The notes beneath the pieces were generated by a model. That model ran no database searches, was not told the DNA's origin, and saw only the letters and a list, made by a program, of their open reading frames with translations. Shown here piece by piece: positions 14,835-23,760 of a stretch of 44,436 nt of DNA. The stretch covers positions 1-44,436 of the forward strand of contig CANJLK010000028.1 of the NCBI GenBank assembly GCA_947475465.1, read 5' to 3'. Position 1 is the first letter of the stretch. The number at the start of each line of letters is the position of its first letter. This stretch comes from Caulobacteraceae bacterium (GTDB taxonomy: Bacteria; Pseudomonadota; Alphaproteobacteria; Caulobacterales; Caulobacteraceae). Position numbers and translations under genes: made by a program.

Positions 14835-16508
14835 CTAGCCAGCCGCGACTGCGGCCTGAGGCGCCGCGCGTCCGCGCCCGCCCACCAGTCCCCGGCCGAT
14901 GACGTGCGCCTGGATCTCCGCGGCGCCCTCGAAGATGTTGAGGATCCGCGCGTCGCAGAGCACGCGGCTGATCTCGAACTCCAGGGCGTAGCCGTTGCCG
15001 CCGTGCACCTGGACGCTGGCGTCGGCGCTGGACCAGGCGACGCGGGCGGCCAGCAGCTTGGCCATGCCGGCCTCGATGTCGCAGCGTTCGCCGGCGTCCT
15101 TGATGCGCGCCGCGAAATAGGTGAGCTCGCGGGCGATGACGATCTCGACGAGGCTCATCGCCAGTTTGTCCGATACCCGCGGGAAGGCGTAGATCGGCCG
15201 GTTGAACTGGCGGCGGTCCAGGGCATAGCGCAGCCCCAGCTCGAAGGCGCTCCAGGCGACGCCCACGGCGCGGGCCGCGGTCTGGATACGGGCGCCCTCG
15301 AAGGTGCGCATCAGCTGCTTGAACCCTTGCCCTTCGCCCTGGCCCAGCAGGGCCTCGGCCGGCACGGAGAAGTCGTCGAACGAGAGCGCGTATTCCTTCA
15401 TGCCGCGATAACCGAGCACGGGAATCTCGCTGCCCTCGAGGCCGGCGTCCGGGAACGGCTGGTCCTCCGTCCCACGGGTCTTGCCGGCCAGCAGGATGGA
15501 GAGCCCCTCGTGGCCGGGCGCGCTCGGGTCTGTACGGGCCAGCACGGTCATCACATCGCTGCGCGCGGCGTGCGTGATCCAGGTTTTCGCCCCGGTGATC
15601 CGCCACGAGCCATCCGCCGCGCGCGTTCCCCGCGTCTTCAGCGAGGCCAGATCGGAGCCAACGTCCGGTTCGGTGAACACCGCCGTCGGCAGAATCTCGC
15701 CAGAGGCGATGCCGGGCAGCCAGGTGGTCTTCTGCCCCGGCGTACCGGCAGAGCCGATCAATTCGCCGGCGATCTCCGAACGCGTGCCCAGCGATCCCGC
15801 TGCGATCCAGCCCCGGCTCAGTTCCTCGGTCACCACACACATGGCGAGTTTGCCCATGCCGAGACCGCCGTATTCCGCGCCTATGCAGATTCCGAACACG
15901 CCAAGCTCGGCCATTTCGGCGACGAGTTCGTCGGGGATCAGCACATCGCGCAGATGCCAACCATGGGCAAACGGCGAAATGCGCTCGCTGGTGAAGCGGC
16001 GGAACTGGTCGCGGACGGCTTCCAGGGTCTCGTCGTCCAGCTGTTCGCACGGCCGCCAGCCCTCGGCCAGCAAGGCCGCCAGGCGAAGGCGGGCCTCAGC
16101 TGTCGAGCCGTGCGCCAGGAACCACGCACTAGTCTCAGCCAAGTCACGCGCCGCTGCTGCCACCCCCATGTCCGACGGTCGGGCGAACTCGTTCTGGCTC
16201 ATAGCGACGCCGCCGACCAACTGCGCCAGGTACTCGCCAAAGCCGATCGACAGGACGAGGTCGTCGCCCTCGGTGGTCCGGCCCGCCGCGGCGTTGCGCG
16301 CCGCCCAGCTGTGCAACTTCGCCAGGGCCTGCACGGTGGTGGCGGTCCAGGCGAGCGCGTGCAGCCTGCGCTGCTCGGCGTCGAGCTGGGCGCTGCCGCC
16401 CCCGGGCGTCTTGGCGAGGTGGGCGACCACCGTGTCGCGGGCCGTGGCGAGATAGGCCTGGGCCCCGGCGACCGCGTCGGCCGCACGGGTCAGGAGAGCG
16501 TCTGTCAT
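14835..16508 (-). CDS. mcd: (2S)-methylsuccinyl-CoA dehydrogenase-like acyl-CoA dehydrogenase
   Basis: This is a 557-aa acyl-CoA dehydrogenase with an extra N-terminal helical domain of about 150 residues ahead of the usual core. That extension, with phrases such as [13 protein letters not shown] and, in the core, [30 protein letters not shown] and [12 protein letters not shown], is characteristic of Mcd of the ethylmalonyl-CoA pathway, which makes mesaconyl-C1-Co[10 protein letters not shown] is the FAD/substrate loop. Its start overlaps the stop of the preceding acyl-CoA dehydrogenase by ATGA, so translation is coupled. No ccr, ecm or mch gene is present in this window. It may be the pathway gene itself or a paralogue tied to the CoA-transferase. 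Confidence 0.85.
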   Translation of the reverse strand: MTDALLTRAADAVAGAQAYLATARDTVVAHLAKTPGGGSAQLDAEQRRLHALAWTATTVQALAKLHSWAARNAAAGRTTEGDDLVLSIGFGEYLAQLVGGVAMSQNEFARPSDMGVAAAARDLAETSAWFLAHGSTAEARLRLAALLAEGWRPCEQLDDETLEAVRDQFRRFTSERISPFAHGWHLRDVLIPDELVAEMAELGVFGICIGAEYGGLGMGKLAMCVVTEELSRGWIAAGSLGTRSEIAGELIGSAGTPGQKTTWLPGIASGEILPTAVFTEPDVGSDLASLKTRGTRAADGSWRITGAKTWITHAARSDVMTVLARTDPSAPGHEGLSILLAGKTRGTEDQPFPDAGLEGSEIPVLGYRGMKEYALSFDDFSVPAEALLGQGEGQGFKQLMRTFEGARIQTAARAVGVAWSAFELGLRYALDRRQFNRPIYAFPRVSDKLAMSLVEIVIARELTYFAARIKDAGERCDIEAGMAKLLAARVAWSSADASVQVHGGNGYALEFEISRVLCDARILNIFEGAAEIQAHVIGRGLVGGRGRAAPQAAVAAG

Positions 16509-17662
16509 TGCTCGCCCCGGTCGGCGCGGCGCATCATCTCGCGCGCGATGATGACCTGCTGGATCTGCGAGGTGCCTTCGTAGATTCGCAGCAGGCGGAC
16601 ATCGCGGTAGAAGCGCTCCACCTTGTATTCCGCCATGTAGCCGGCCCCGCCGAGAATCTGGACCGCGCGGTCCGCCACCCGGCCGACCGCCTCGCTCGAG
16701 AAGTACTTCAGCGCCGCGGCCTCCAGGCTGACGTTCTTGCCCTCATCGAAACGCCGGGCCGTGGCCTCCATCAGGGCCGTGGTCGCCAGCTCATCGGTCT
16801 TGGAATCGGCGAGCAGGGCCTGGATCAGCTGGAAGCTGGCGATGGGCTGGCCGAACTGCTTGCGCTCGCGGGCGTAGCGCAGGCTCTCGTCGATGAGCCG
16901 GTCGCACATGCCAAGCGCCACGCCGGCGATGTGGACACGGCCGCGGTCCAGGACCTTCATGGCGGTCTTGAAGCCGCGCCCAGGCACGCCGCCGATGATC
17001 GCGCTGGCCGGCACGATAGCGTCGTCGAAGATCACGTCGCAGGTCAGCGCCCCACGCTGGCCCATCTTCTTGTCCGGCCGGCCAAGTGAGATGCCGGGGG
17101 TGTCGGCCGGTACGATGAACGACGAGATGCCGCCCGAGCCCGAGACGTCCGGCTCGCTGCGGGCCATCACCGTGAAGACGGTCGCCCGGGGCGCGTTGGT
17201 GATGTAGCGCTTCGTGCCGCGTAGCCGGTAGTTGTCGCCGTCCCGGACAGCCACCGTCGCGATGGAGGCGGCGTCCGAACCCGCCCCCGGCTCGGTCAGG
17301 GCGAAGGAGGAGATCGCCTCCCCCGTCGCCAGCCTGGGAAGCCAGGTCGCCTTCTGCTCCTCGGTGCCGTCAATGACGATGCCCTGGGAGCCGATCCCGA
17401 CCGTGGTCCCGATCACCGAGCGGAACACGACCGATGCGCGGGTAAGCTCGCGGATGATCCGCGCTTCCTCCAGCATCGACAGCCCCAGCCCGCCGTAGCT
17501 TTCCGGGATCGACAGGCCGAACAGGCCCAGGTCGCGCATCTCCTGGACGATGGCGGCCGGCACCGCATCGGCGGCCTCGACCTCATCCTCGGCGGGGATC
17601 AGGCGCTCGGCGACGAAGCGGCGGACGGTGTCGCGAAGTAGGTCGAAGGTTTCGGTGTCCAC
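16505..17662 (-). CDS. acyl-CoA dehydrogenase
   Basis: This 385-aa flavoprotein of the standard ACAD family introduces an alpha-beta double bond into acyl-Co[24 protein letters not shown] and the C-terminal [11 protein letters not shown] are present; the Glu in RIYEGT is at the usual catalytic-base position. Arg/Gln-rich REFKQFG-like text ([14 protein letters not shown]) marks the FAD-dimer contact. It is the first gene of the three-gene minus-strand operon (this gene, mcd, CoA-transferase), starting 52 nt from the tRNA. Family members cannot be assigned a chain length by eye; short or branched substrates fit the context. Confidence 0.92.
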   Translation of the reverse strand: MDTETFDLLRDTVRRFVAERLIPAEDEVEAADAVPAAIVQEMRDLGLFGLSIPESYGGLGLSMLEEARIIRELTRASVVFRSVIGTTVGIGSQGIVIDGTEEQKATWLPRLATGEAISSFALTEPGAGSDAASIATVAVRDGDNYRLRGTKRYITNAPRATVFTVMARSEPDVSGSGGISSFIVPADTPGISLGRPDKKMGQRGALTCDVIFDDAIVPASAIIGGVPGRGFKTAMKVLDRGRVHIAGVALGMCDRLIDESLRYARERKQFGQPIASFQLIQALLADSKTDELATTALMEATARRFDEGKNVSLEAAALKYFSSEAVGRVADRAVQILGGAGYMAEYKVERFYRDVRLLRIYEGTSQIQQVIIAREMMRRADRGEQ

Positions 17663-17710
17663 GGCGTCCTTTCAAGGTATCCGGGCGGGGGCTCTGTGCC
17701 GCGTGGAGCT

Positions 17711-17737
17711 TCGCTGGTGGGCCCGGTAGGACTCGAA
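17711..17737. repeat. proximal copy of the 27-nt tRNA-end repeat
   Basis: This is the partner of the repeat at 13477-13503 and lies inside the 3' end of the intact tRNA plus 4 nt beyond it. Together the two direct repeats bound about 4.2 kb holding exactly three co-oriented genes. Confidence 0.7.
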
Positions 17738-17790
17738 CCTACAACCAGACCGTTATGAGCGGTCGGCTCTAACCATTGAGCTACAGGCCC
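17715..17790 (-). tRNA. tRNA with CAU anticodon, probably tRNA-Ile2
   Basis: The minus strand folds as a full 76-nt cloverleaf with encoded CCA. The acceptor GGGCCTG pairs with CGGGCCC (one G-T), the D-arm is GCTC/GAGC, the anticodon stem GACCG/CGGTC holds the loop CTCATAA, and the T-arm is TAGG-TTCGAGT-CCTA. The anticodon is CAT. The acceptor has C4-G69 and C5-G68, the pairs that TilS uses to recognise the isoleucine tRNA whose C34 becomes lysidine, so tRNA-Ile2 is favoured over elongator tRNA-Met. Its 3' end is duplicated at 13477-13503. Confidence 0.93.
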
Positions 17791-17900
17791 CTGCAGCGAT
17801 GCGCTTTGGGCGGTTACCACGGGCGGCTCAGGGCTTAAAGCTTCCGTTCAGGTTCGGCCTGCGAGGCTGAACCTGGCCCCCATGGCCTTGGAGACGTCCG

Positions 17901-18632
17901 ATGAAGACCCTGTTCCGGGCAGCCGCGCTCAGTCTGCTGCTCGCCACCACCACCGCCGCGCCCGTCCTGGCCCAGGACGCCCGCGCCGACACCATGTTCA
18001 ACGCCTCCACCCTGAACCTCTCGGCCTATGGCGAGACCAAGGTCGCGCCGGACATGGCGACCATCAACCTGGGCGTCCTGGTCGAGGCCAAGACCGCCGC
18101 CGGCGCCATGGCCGCCAATGGCGCGCGGATGAACCAGGTGATCGCCGCCCTGAAGGCCGGCGGAATCGCGGCCAAGGACATCCAGACCTCTGGCCTCAAC
18201 CTCAACGCCCAATATGTCTATGCGCAGAACGAAGCGCCCAAGCTGACCGGCTACCAGGCGTCCAACCAGGTGACTGTCACCGTGCGCGATCTCACCCGCC
18301 TGGGTCCGGCGGTGGACGCGGTGGTCGCGGCCGGCGCCAACCAGGTCAACGGCATCAGCTTCGGCCTGGCCGATCCGACCGCGGCCGAGAACGCCGCCCG
18401 CATCGCCGCGGTCCGCGCCCTGGCCGCCAAGGCCGAACTCTACGCCCACGCCACCGGCTACCGGCTGCAGCGGCTGGTGTCGCTCAGCGAAGGCGGCGGC
18501 TATTCGGCGCCGCAGCCCGTTCCGATGCTGCGCATGATGAAGTCGGCCGCGCCCATGGCCGACACCGCCGTGGCGCCGGGCGAACTCAACGTCCGGATCG
18601 ACGTCACCGGCCTCTACGAACTCGGGCGCTAG
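17901..18632 (+). CDS. SIMPL-domain (DUF541) periplasmic protein
   Basis: This 243-aa secreted protein has a clear signal peptide ending near VLAQDA. The SIMPL domain follows (about 35-243): LSAYGETKVAPDMATINLGV, then repeated Ala-rich helices and a strand with QTSGLNLNAQYVY and NQVTVTVRDL. Family members are outer-membrane or periplasmic proteins of unclear function, some linked to oxidative stress. GGAGACGTCC precedes the ATG. The stop is shared with the convergent lipoprotein gene through a CTAG overlap. It stands alone, between the tRNA and the panD operon. Confidence 0.9.
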   Translation: MKTLFRAAALSLLLATTTAAPVLAQDARADTMFNASTLNLSAYGETKVAPDMATINLGVLVEAKTAAGAMAANGARMNQVIAALKAGGIAAKDIQTSGLNLNAQYVYAQNEAPKLTGYQASNQVTVTVRDLTRLGPAVDAVVAAGANQVNGISFGLADPTAAENAARIAAVRALAAKAELYAHATGYRLQRLVSLSEGGGYSAPQPVPMLRMMKSAAPMADTAVAPGELNVRIDVTGLYELGR

Positions 18633-19084
18633 AGTCCCACCGACTTGAAGGCCCGGTCCAGGCGCTCGGCCATCATCCGGCCAGGGAAGGCGCGGGGGCC
18701 CTCCATCATGGCGGCGTAGGCCAGATGCTTCGCCGGCAGGACGCCGGAGGCCCAGCCGACCCCGCGCGAGGCGTCGTTGGTCGTGCTGCAGGACAGGGTG
18801 CGCGGCTGGCCGTCCGTCAGGGTAGCCTTGAGAAGCTGATCGACGGTCCGCGTCCCGGAGGCGTCGCAGGCCGGCAGGGCGCGGGCGCAGGCAGTGTGGT
18901 TGTTGTAGCGATAGACCAGCCGCCCGCCCGCCTGTTCGGCGATCAGCAGGCAGGTGGTGGGGTCGCCGATGGCGCGCGAAACCGCCTCGTCCAGCCGGTC
19001 CCTGTCGACGCCCTTGGGCGTGTCGGGCGCGCAGGCGCTCAGGGTGATGGCCGCCAACCCCGCGAGGGCGGCGAGGCGCCGCAT
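18629..19084 (-). CDS. small predicted lipoprotein, function unknown
   Basis: This 151-aa protein starts with [18 protein letters not shown], a lipobox whose Cys18 would be acylated. Five further Cys residues are spread through the mature part and may form disulfides in the periplasm. I do not recognise a family. Its start overlaps the panD stop (TGATG), so it is translationally coupled to panD, although no functional link is obvious. Confidence 0.7.
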   Translation of the reverse strand: MRRLAALAGLAAITLSACAPDTPKGVDRDRLDEAVSRAIGDPTTCLLIAEQAGGRLVYRYNNHTACARALPACDASGTRTVDQLLKATLTDGQPRTLSCSTTNDASRGVGWASGVLPAKHLAYAAMMEGPRAFPGRMMAERLDRAFKSVGL

Positions 19085-19440
19085 CAGGCGGCCTTCTTGA
19101 TCTCGTTGGCGTCGTCCAGCAGGACGACCGTCGGCGCGTAGTTGCGGGCTTCCTCGGCCGGCAGCATGCCGTAGGTCACCACGATGACCTTGTCGCCCTT
19201 CTGGACCAGGCGCGCGGCCGCGCCGTTGACGCCGATCACCTTTGACCCGCGCGGGGCCTCGATGGCGTAGGTGGTGAAGCGTGCGCCGGTGGTGATGTTC
19301 AAGACGTCGACCTGCTCGTGCGGCAGGATGCCCGAGGCGTCCAGCAGGTTGCGGTCGATGGCGATCGAGCCCTCGTATTCCAGGTCGGCCTGGGTGACGG
19401 TGGCGCGGTGCAGCTTGGCCTTCATCAGGGTGAGCAGCAT
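19084..19440 (-). CDS. panD: aspartate 1-decarboxylase proenzyme
   Basis: PanD converts aspartate to beta-alanine for pantothenate and CoA synthesis. The 118-aa proenzyme has the self-cleavage site at Gly24-Ser25 in YEGSIAID, which yields the pyruvoyl group on Ser25. [20 protein letters not shown] is the conserved core of the double-psi barrel. I chose the ATG at 19440 because the family always begins close to [16 protein letters not shown]. Length matches the family. It is followed directly by a coupled lipoprotein gene. Confidence 0.96.
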   Translation of the reverse strand: MLLTLMKAKLHRATVTQADLEYEGSIAIDRNLLDASGILPHEQVDVLNITTGARFTTYAIEAPRGSKVIGVNGAAARLVQKGDKVIVVTYGMLPAEEARNYAPTVVLLDDANEIKKAA

Positions 19441-19546
19441 GGGCGATAAACGTCCTTGGCTTGCGCGACGGGTCACGCGACGGGCGCGCATATACGCATG
19501 ATCGGGGCCGCGTTCAATGAGGCCGGCCGCCGCGCCTGCCTTTAGG

Positions 19547-20398
19547 TCAAGCGATATGGGCCTTCAGGAAGGCGACCATCTCCTCGAACACCGGCGCGCG
19601 GCCGCGCAGGGGGCGCGACAGGGCCAGGACCATGTTCACGTGGTCCACCTCGGGATAGTGGCGCTCCTCCACCGTGACGCCCACCTCGCGCAAGGCCTTG
19701 GCCAGCCGAACCGTGTTGCGCGGGAAGACGTAGGTGTCCTTTTCCCCGGTGGCCAGGAAGGTCGCCGGAGCGTCGGCGCGGACGAAGCGCGTCGGCTGGG
19801 TGGCCGGCAGGTCCTTGGCCTCGCCGAAGGTGCGGATGGCGATGGGGTCGGTGAGCGGCAGGAAGTCGTAGGGCCCGGAGAGGCCCGCGAAGGCCTTGAC
19901 CCGCCTGGGATCGACGCCGGCCGCGGTCAGGTAGCGCGTATCCAGCGCCAGCATGGCGGCGTTGTAGGCGCCGGCGGAGTGGCCGACCAGGGCGATGCGC
20001 GTCGGGTCGCCGCCGAACTGGGCGGCATGGTCCACGGCCCAGCGCGTGGCCAGGGCCCCGTCCTCCAGGAAACCCGGGAACCGCACCTCGGGATAGAGCC
20101 GGTAGTCGGCGATCACGGTCACGAAACCGCGCGAGGCCAGCGCCTTGCCCACCCAGTTGTAGTCCTGGCGCCGGCCCGTGTCCCAAGACCCGCCATAGAA
20201 GAACATCACCACCGGCGCGACCCTCGCGCCCTTCGGGGCATAGACGTCCAGGCGCTGGCGCGGATCGGGGCCGAAGGCCACGTCGCGGGCGCTGGTCATC
20301 GCCGGGTCCTTCGGCGACAGGGTCGCGAACAGGCTAAGCGGCGAACAGGCCGTGGTCAGGCTGGCGGCGATGGCGGCCAGGCCAAGGCGTCGGGTCAT
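19547..20398 (-). CDS. alpha/beta-hydrolase (esterase/lipase-like) lipoprotein
   Basis: This 283-aa hydrolase has a lipoprotein signal ([18 protein letters not shown], Cys18). The oxyanion motif MFFYGGSW (about 65-72), the nucleophile elbow GHSAG (Ser141) and the terminal DHVNM (His) fit the BD-FAE/hormone-sensitive-lipase group. These act on short-chain esters, and the lipid anchor places it at the cell envelope. I preferred the ATG at 20398, which has GGAAG nine bases upstream; an ATG at 20416 adds six residues. It is transcribed alone, 106 nt away from panD and toward it. The substrate is unknown. Confidence 0.87.
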   Translation of the reverse strand: MTRRLGLAAIAASLTTACSPLSLFATLSPKDPAMTSARDVAFGPDPRQRLDVYAPKGARVAPVVMFFYGGSWDTGRRQDYNWVGKALASRGFVTVIADYRLYPEVRFPGFLEDGALATRWAVDHAAQFGGDPTRIALVGHSAGAYNAAMLALDTRYLTAAGVDPRRVKAFAGLSGPYDFLPLTDPIAIRTFGEAKDLPATQPTRFVRADAPATFLATGEKDTYVFPRNTVRLAKALREVGVTVEERHYPEVDHVNMVLALSRPLRGRAPVFEEMVAFLKAHIA

Positions 20399-20559
20399 GG
20401 TTGCGCTCTTCCCCATCTCGCCTGCTTAGCCGAACCGCTCCGCGCCGCAAGCCCGCGGCCCTGCGATTGTACGGCGCGGGCGGCGGGCGGGACGCGCTCA
20501 TCTGATCTTCACCATGTCCTTGCGCGATAGCTTAACCGTGGGCGGGCCATGGTGGCCGC

Positions 20560-20796
20560 ATGGACCCGATCGCAACCGCCCGCTACGGCATGTTGGCCGC
20601 CCAGCAGAGCCTCTCGGCTTCCGCCGCGCGCGTGGCCGGCATGGCCGATCCCGCCAGCGACGTCGACTACGCCCAGGAAGCCGTCGGCCAGATCCAGGCG
20701 GCCCAGGCCTTCAAGGCCAATGTCGGGGTCATCAAGGTGGCCAACGAGATGTGGGACAGCCTGCTCAGCCTGCAGGCCCGCCCCGCCAGGGCCTGA
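20560..20796 (+). CDS. minimal flagellar-rod-like protein
   Basis: This 78-aa protein consists almost only of two helices. The N-terminal half (TARYGMLAAQQSLSASAARV) resembles the N-terminal helix of flagellar rod/hook proteins of the FlgB/FlgC type. The C-terminal half (AQAFKANVGVIKVANEMW) resembles the C-terminal ANxxVIxxxxEMxxxLL signature of the same proteins. The whole middle domain is absent. No flagellar genes are nearby. It may be a rod-type protein reduced to its packing helices, or an unrelated coiled-coil with similar text. Confidence 0.6.
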   Translation: MDPIATARYGMLAAQQSLSASAARVAGMADPASDVDYAQEAVGQIQAAQAFKANVGVIKVANEMWDSLLSLQARPARA

Positions 20797-20849
20797 CCTC
20801 CCGCCCCCCGGCGTTTTGACAATCGGCCACGCGCGCGATAGCGCCAGCC

Positions 20850-21470
20850 ATGGCCCTGCGCTCCCTCTTCGCGACCCCCATCTATGAGGCGAGCCTTGCG
20901 GCCGACCGCGGCTTCGAGGCCTTCAACGGCGAGCTCCTGGAGGCCTGCGAGATGCTGGCCGACGAGGACCGGGCCGGCCGGGCCTGGTGCAAGGCCAACG
21001 GTTATGGCGGCTACACCTCCTACGCCTCCCTGGATGACCTGCCGACCCGGGCCAGCGTGTTCGGCCAGCTGAAGACCCGCCTGGACCGCCACGCCGCTCG
21101 CTTCGCGAAGAATCTGGCCTTCGATCTGGGCGGCGGCCGGCTCCGGATGGACAGTCTTTGGGTCAATGTCCTGAAGCCCGGCGCGGCCCACTCCGGCCAC
21201 GTCCATCCGCACAGCGCGATTTCCGGCACGATCTATGTGGCGATCCCCCCAGGCGCCGGCGGCCTTAAGCTGGAGGACCCCCGCCTGCCGCTGATGATGG
21301 CCGCCCCGCCCCGGCTGGTCGACGCCCCGGAGGAGACCCGGCCCTTCGTCTACCTGACGCCGCAGGTCGGAACGGTGCTGATGTGGGAAAGCTGGCTTCG
21401 CCACGAGGTCCCGGCCAGCCGCGCCAGGGCGGAGCGCATTTCCATCAGCTTCAACTACGCCTGGCGGTAG
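20850..21470 (+). CDS. TIGR02466-type putative 2OG-Fe(II) oxygenase
   Basis: This 206-aa protein follows the pattern of the TIGR02466 family, a group related to prolyl-4-hydroxylase-like oxygenases. It has FATPIYE at the N-terminus, NVLKPGAAHSGHVHPHSAISGTIYV (His117, His119, His121) and WLRHEVPASRA...RISISFN, where His185 and the terminal Arg would complete the iron and 2-oxoglutarate sites. No signal peptide is present. Substrate is unknown; homologues often occur near tail or cell-envelope genes. It stands 53 nt after the flagellar-rod-like gene. Confidence 0.8.
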   Translation: MALRSLFATPIYEASLAADRGFEAFNGELLEACEMLADEDRAGRAWCKANGYGGYTSYASLDDLPTRASVFGQLKTRLDRHAARFAKNLAFDLGGGRLRMDSLWVNVLKPGAAHSGHVHPHSAISGTIYVAIPPGAGGLKLEDPRLPLMMAAPPRLVDAPEETRPFVYLTPQVGTVLMWESWLRHEVPASRARAERISISFNYAWR

Positions 21471-21538
21471 CCGACCCGCCCCTGCGGATCGAACCTGCGC
21501 CTCAGCCGTTATCTGGTCCCACCCGAAAAGGAGACCGG

Positions 21539-21823
21539 ATGCCGCGCCTGCGTAAACAGCTTCCCGCCCACCTCGGCGCCGGGGAGCTCCGCTACCGCGG
21601 ATTCCAGGGACCGGTGGACTACGAGATCCTGGGCGAGCCCACATCCTTGCGTCTGGGTCCCCTGCGGCTTCGCGGATCGTTCAGCGCCACGCCGGACGTG
21701 GCGGCCGAGGCGTTCCGCGCCGGCGAAGCGGAACTGACTCTCGAGACCGGCGCGGCCTTCCGCCTGACTGTGATCGGCCATACCGAAGGCTCGAACGTCG
21801 CCTATTTCGAAATGCGGGTCTGA
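21539..21823 (+). CDS. hypothetical protein, 94 aa
   Basis: A clear AAAAGGAGACCGG ribosome binding site precedes the ATG at 21539. The sequence suggests a small beta-rich protein (YEILGEPTSLRLGPLRL, AFRLTVIGHTEGSNVAYFEM). I see no signal peptide, membrane helix or known motif. It is convergent with a 64-aa gene to the right. Confidence 0.65.
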   Translation: MPRLRKQLPAHLGAGELRYRGFQGPVDYEILGEPTSLRLGPLRLRGSFSATPDVAAEAFRAGEAELTLETGAAFRLTVIGHTEGSNVAYFEMRV

Positions 21824-21828
21824 ACGCG

Positions 21829-22023
21829 TCAGGCGGCGCGCGGACGGTAACGCATGGACAGGGACGTGGCGCCCTCATGAGGGTCGGTCGCGCGCAGATG
21901 CTCGGCAATGGCCGCAAGCGCCGCCTCCTGGTCAGCGAACTGCCCGACCTCCACGCCGTTGTGGCGCACGGTCCAGCCGTCGCCGTTCTCCAGGATTTCG
22001 TAGCGCATTCTGCCCTGCGTCAT
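21829..22023 (-). CDS. small DUF2188-like protein
   Basis: This 64-aa protein contains YEILENGDGWTVRHNGVEVG followed by an Ala-rich helix (QEAALAAIAEHL). The pattern, a short beta hairpin with a Trp and then a helix, looks like the DUF2188 group of tiny bacterial proteins. The start is uncertain: an in-frame ATG at 22008 and a TTG at 22029 also exist. The similar 68-aa gene at 24262-24468 may be a relative. Confidence 0.6.
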   Translation of the reverse strand: MTQGRMRYEILENGDGWTVRHNGVEVGQFADQEAALAAIAEHLRATDPHEGATSLSMRYRPRAA

Positions 22024-22103
22024 TTGCAACCATCGCGATAGACGACTGCAAGTTAACGCAGCAATTGTAACCCGTGTTCCAGGCTGCGCCCCGTTGTCGC
22101 ACG

Positions 22104-22919
22104 TCAGGGTTGGCGGATTTCAACCGGAAGGTCGCAAAGGCTGAAGGCCGCGCCCTTCAACTTGCGAAGTTGCGCCGCGCGGGCCCGAAACGCCGGGCCT
22201 AAGGTGTTCTGCACCCGGAACGACGGGCGCTCCGCCGCCGGCAGGTCGGCCGCCAGCCGGACCCTCGTCATCCGGTCGGGCGCCGCCGGCGGTTCGCCGA
22301 CCCCGATGGCGCGCACCACCGCCAGGCCCTGCGCCACCCGGCCCCAGACCGCATAGTCGTGATCGAGGCGGCGGGCCGGCGCACGCATGAAGAAGATCTC
22401 GCTGTTGGCGGTGTCGACGCCCGACTGCCGGCCCATGCCCGCCACGCCTTCGCAATAGGCGCCGGAAACCCGTAGGCGATGGTCGACGCCCAGGGCCTGC
22501 TCGGCCGCCGAGGCGCCGGTGAAGGGGATCGAGCCCAGGAAACCCTCTACCCCGTCGCTCCGCCGCACGACCAGCGTGCGCGGCAGGGCGTCCGGCAACC
22601 GCACGCTGAACTCCGCCGGGAGATCGGGATAGGCCGACGTCCCGCCGTCCCTGTTGTTCGGATTGCCGGTCTGGTCGACGAAGCCTTCGATGACGCGATG
22701 GAACAGCAGGCCGTCATAGACGCCCTCGTGCGCCAAGCGCTTGACCCGCGCCACCGCCAGAGGCGCCAGCGCCGGCGCCATCTCGACGACGATCCGGCCT
22801 TTGCTTGTGTCCACCACCAGGGTGTTCTGCGGATCGAGCGGGCGCCAGTCGCCAGGCGGAGGTGCGGCGCCGAGCAGGGACAGGGCCAGAGCTCCTGCCA
22901 AGGCTGACCGCCCCGCCAT
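22104..22919 (-). CDS. secreted cyclophilin-type peptidyl-prolyl isomerase
   Basis: This 271-aa protein accelerates cis-trans isomerisation of proline bonds during protein folding, here probably in the periplasm. From the ATG at 22919 the text MAGRSALAGALALSLLGAA reads as a signal peptide. The cyclophilin domain follows, with VVDTSKGRIVVEMAP, GVYDGLLFHRVIEGFVDQTG and FGSIPF-like LGSIPFTG. A second in-frame ATG at 22967 has a GGGGAAAAG ribosome binding site and would add 16 residues. The C-terminal 50 residues lie outside the usual domain. It is divergent from the pirin gene across about 130 nt. Confidence 0.85.
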   Translation of the reverse strand: MAGRSALAGALALSLLGAAPPPGDWRPLDPQNTLVVDTSKGRIVVEMAPALAPLAVARVKRLAHEGVYDGLLFHRVIEGFVDQTGNPNNRDGGTSAYPDLPAEFSVRLPDALPRTLVVRRSDGVEGFLGSIPFTGASAAEQALGVDHRLRVSGAYCEGVAGMGRQSGVDTANSEIFFMRAPARRLDHDYAVWGRVAQGLAVVRAIGVGEPPAAPDRMTRVRLAADLPAAERPSFRVQNTLGPAFRARAAQLRKLKGAAFSLCDLPVEIRQP

Positions 22920-23052
22920 TCGCCGGACGACGTCACTCCATCCGATCTGGAAACAATCTGATTCCATGCGGCCGCTTTTCCCCACAATCGGAAACCCTAT
23001 CTTGCCTTGCGAACGCGGCGCCCCAGGGTTTGGCGCCGCCCGGGAGACCACG

Positions 23053-23751
23053 ATGATCGAGAAACGCAGCTTCGCAGCCCTTGGCGGCGCGGACCACGGC
23101 TGGCTCAAGGCGAGGCACCACTTTTCCTTCGCCAACTACTACGACCCCAACCGCATGGGCTGGGGCGCCCTTCGCGTCTGGAACGACGACGAGATCGCCG
23201 CCAACTCCGGCTTTCCGCCTCACCCCCACGCCGACATGGAGATCATCACCTATGTCCGCGAAGGCGCGATCACCCACAAGGACAGCCTCGGAAACGAAGG
23301 CCGCACCACGGCCGGCGACGTCCAGGTGATGAGCGCGGGCTCGGGCATCCGCCACGCCGAATACAATCTGGAAAGCGACACGACACGGATCTTCCAGATC
23401 TGGATCCAGACCGACCAGCCCGGCGGCCAGCCGCACTGGGGCGCCAGGCCCTTTCCCAAGACCGACCGAGCCGGTCGTTTCGTCACCCTGGCCAGCGGCG
23501 TCGCGGGCGATGCCGACGCCCTGCCGATCCGCGCGGCCGCCCGCGTGCTGGGCGCCACCCTGAAGGCCGGCGAAACCTCCGAATACGCCCTGACCCCGGA
23601 CCGCCACGCCTATCTGGTGGCCTCGCTGGGATCGGTGGAGGTCAACGGCGTCCGGCTCGACACCCGCGACGGCGCGGCGATCACCGGCGAGACGGCCATC
23701 CGCGTGACCGCGCTGGACGACGCCGAGGTGGTGCTGGTCGACGCGGCCTAA
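23053..23751 (+). CDS. pirin-family protein (bicupin)
   Basis: This 232-aa protein has the pirin signature HFSFANYYDPNRMGWGALRV near the N-terminus and metal ligands in FPPHPHADMEIITYV and GSGIRHAEYN. A second cupin barrel follows (ATLKAGETSEYALTP). Characterised relatives such as YhhW show quercetin 2,3-dioxygenase activity in vitro, but the biological role is mostly unknown. CGGGAGACC precedes the ATG. It is convergent with another cupin gene. Confidence 0.92.
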   Translation: MIEKRSFAALGGADHGWLKARHHFSFANYYDPNRMGWGALRVWNDDEIAANSGFPPHPHADMEIITYVREGAITHKDSLGNEGRTTAGDVQVMSAGSGIRHAEYNLESDTTRIFQIWIQTDQPGGQPHWGARPFPKTDRAGRFVTLASGVAGDADALPIRAAARVLGATLKAGETSEYALTPDRHAYLVASLGSVEVNGVRLDTRDGAAITGETAIRVTALDDAEVVLVDAA

Positions 23752-23760
23752 ACCCCCAGC

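Noticed and set aside
17715..17790. Elongator tRNA-Met as identity of the CAU tRNA
   Set aside because: C4-G69 and C5-G68 in the acceptor favour the lysidine-modified isoleucine tRNA. It is not fully excluded.
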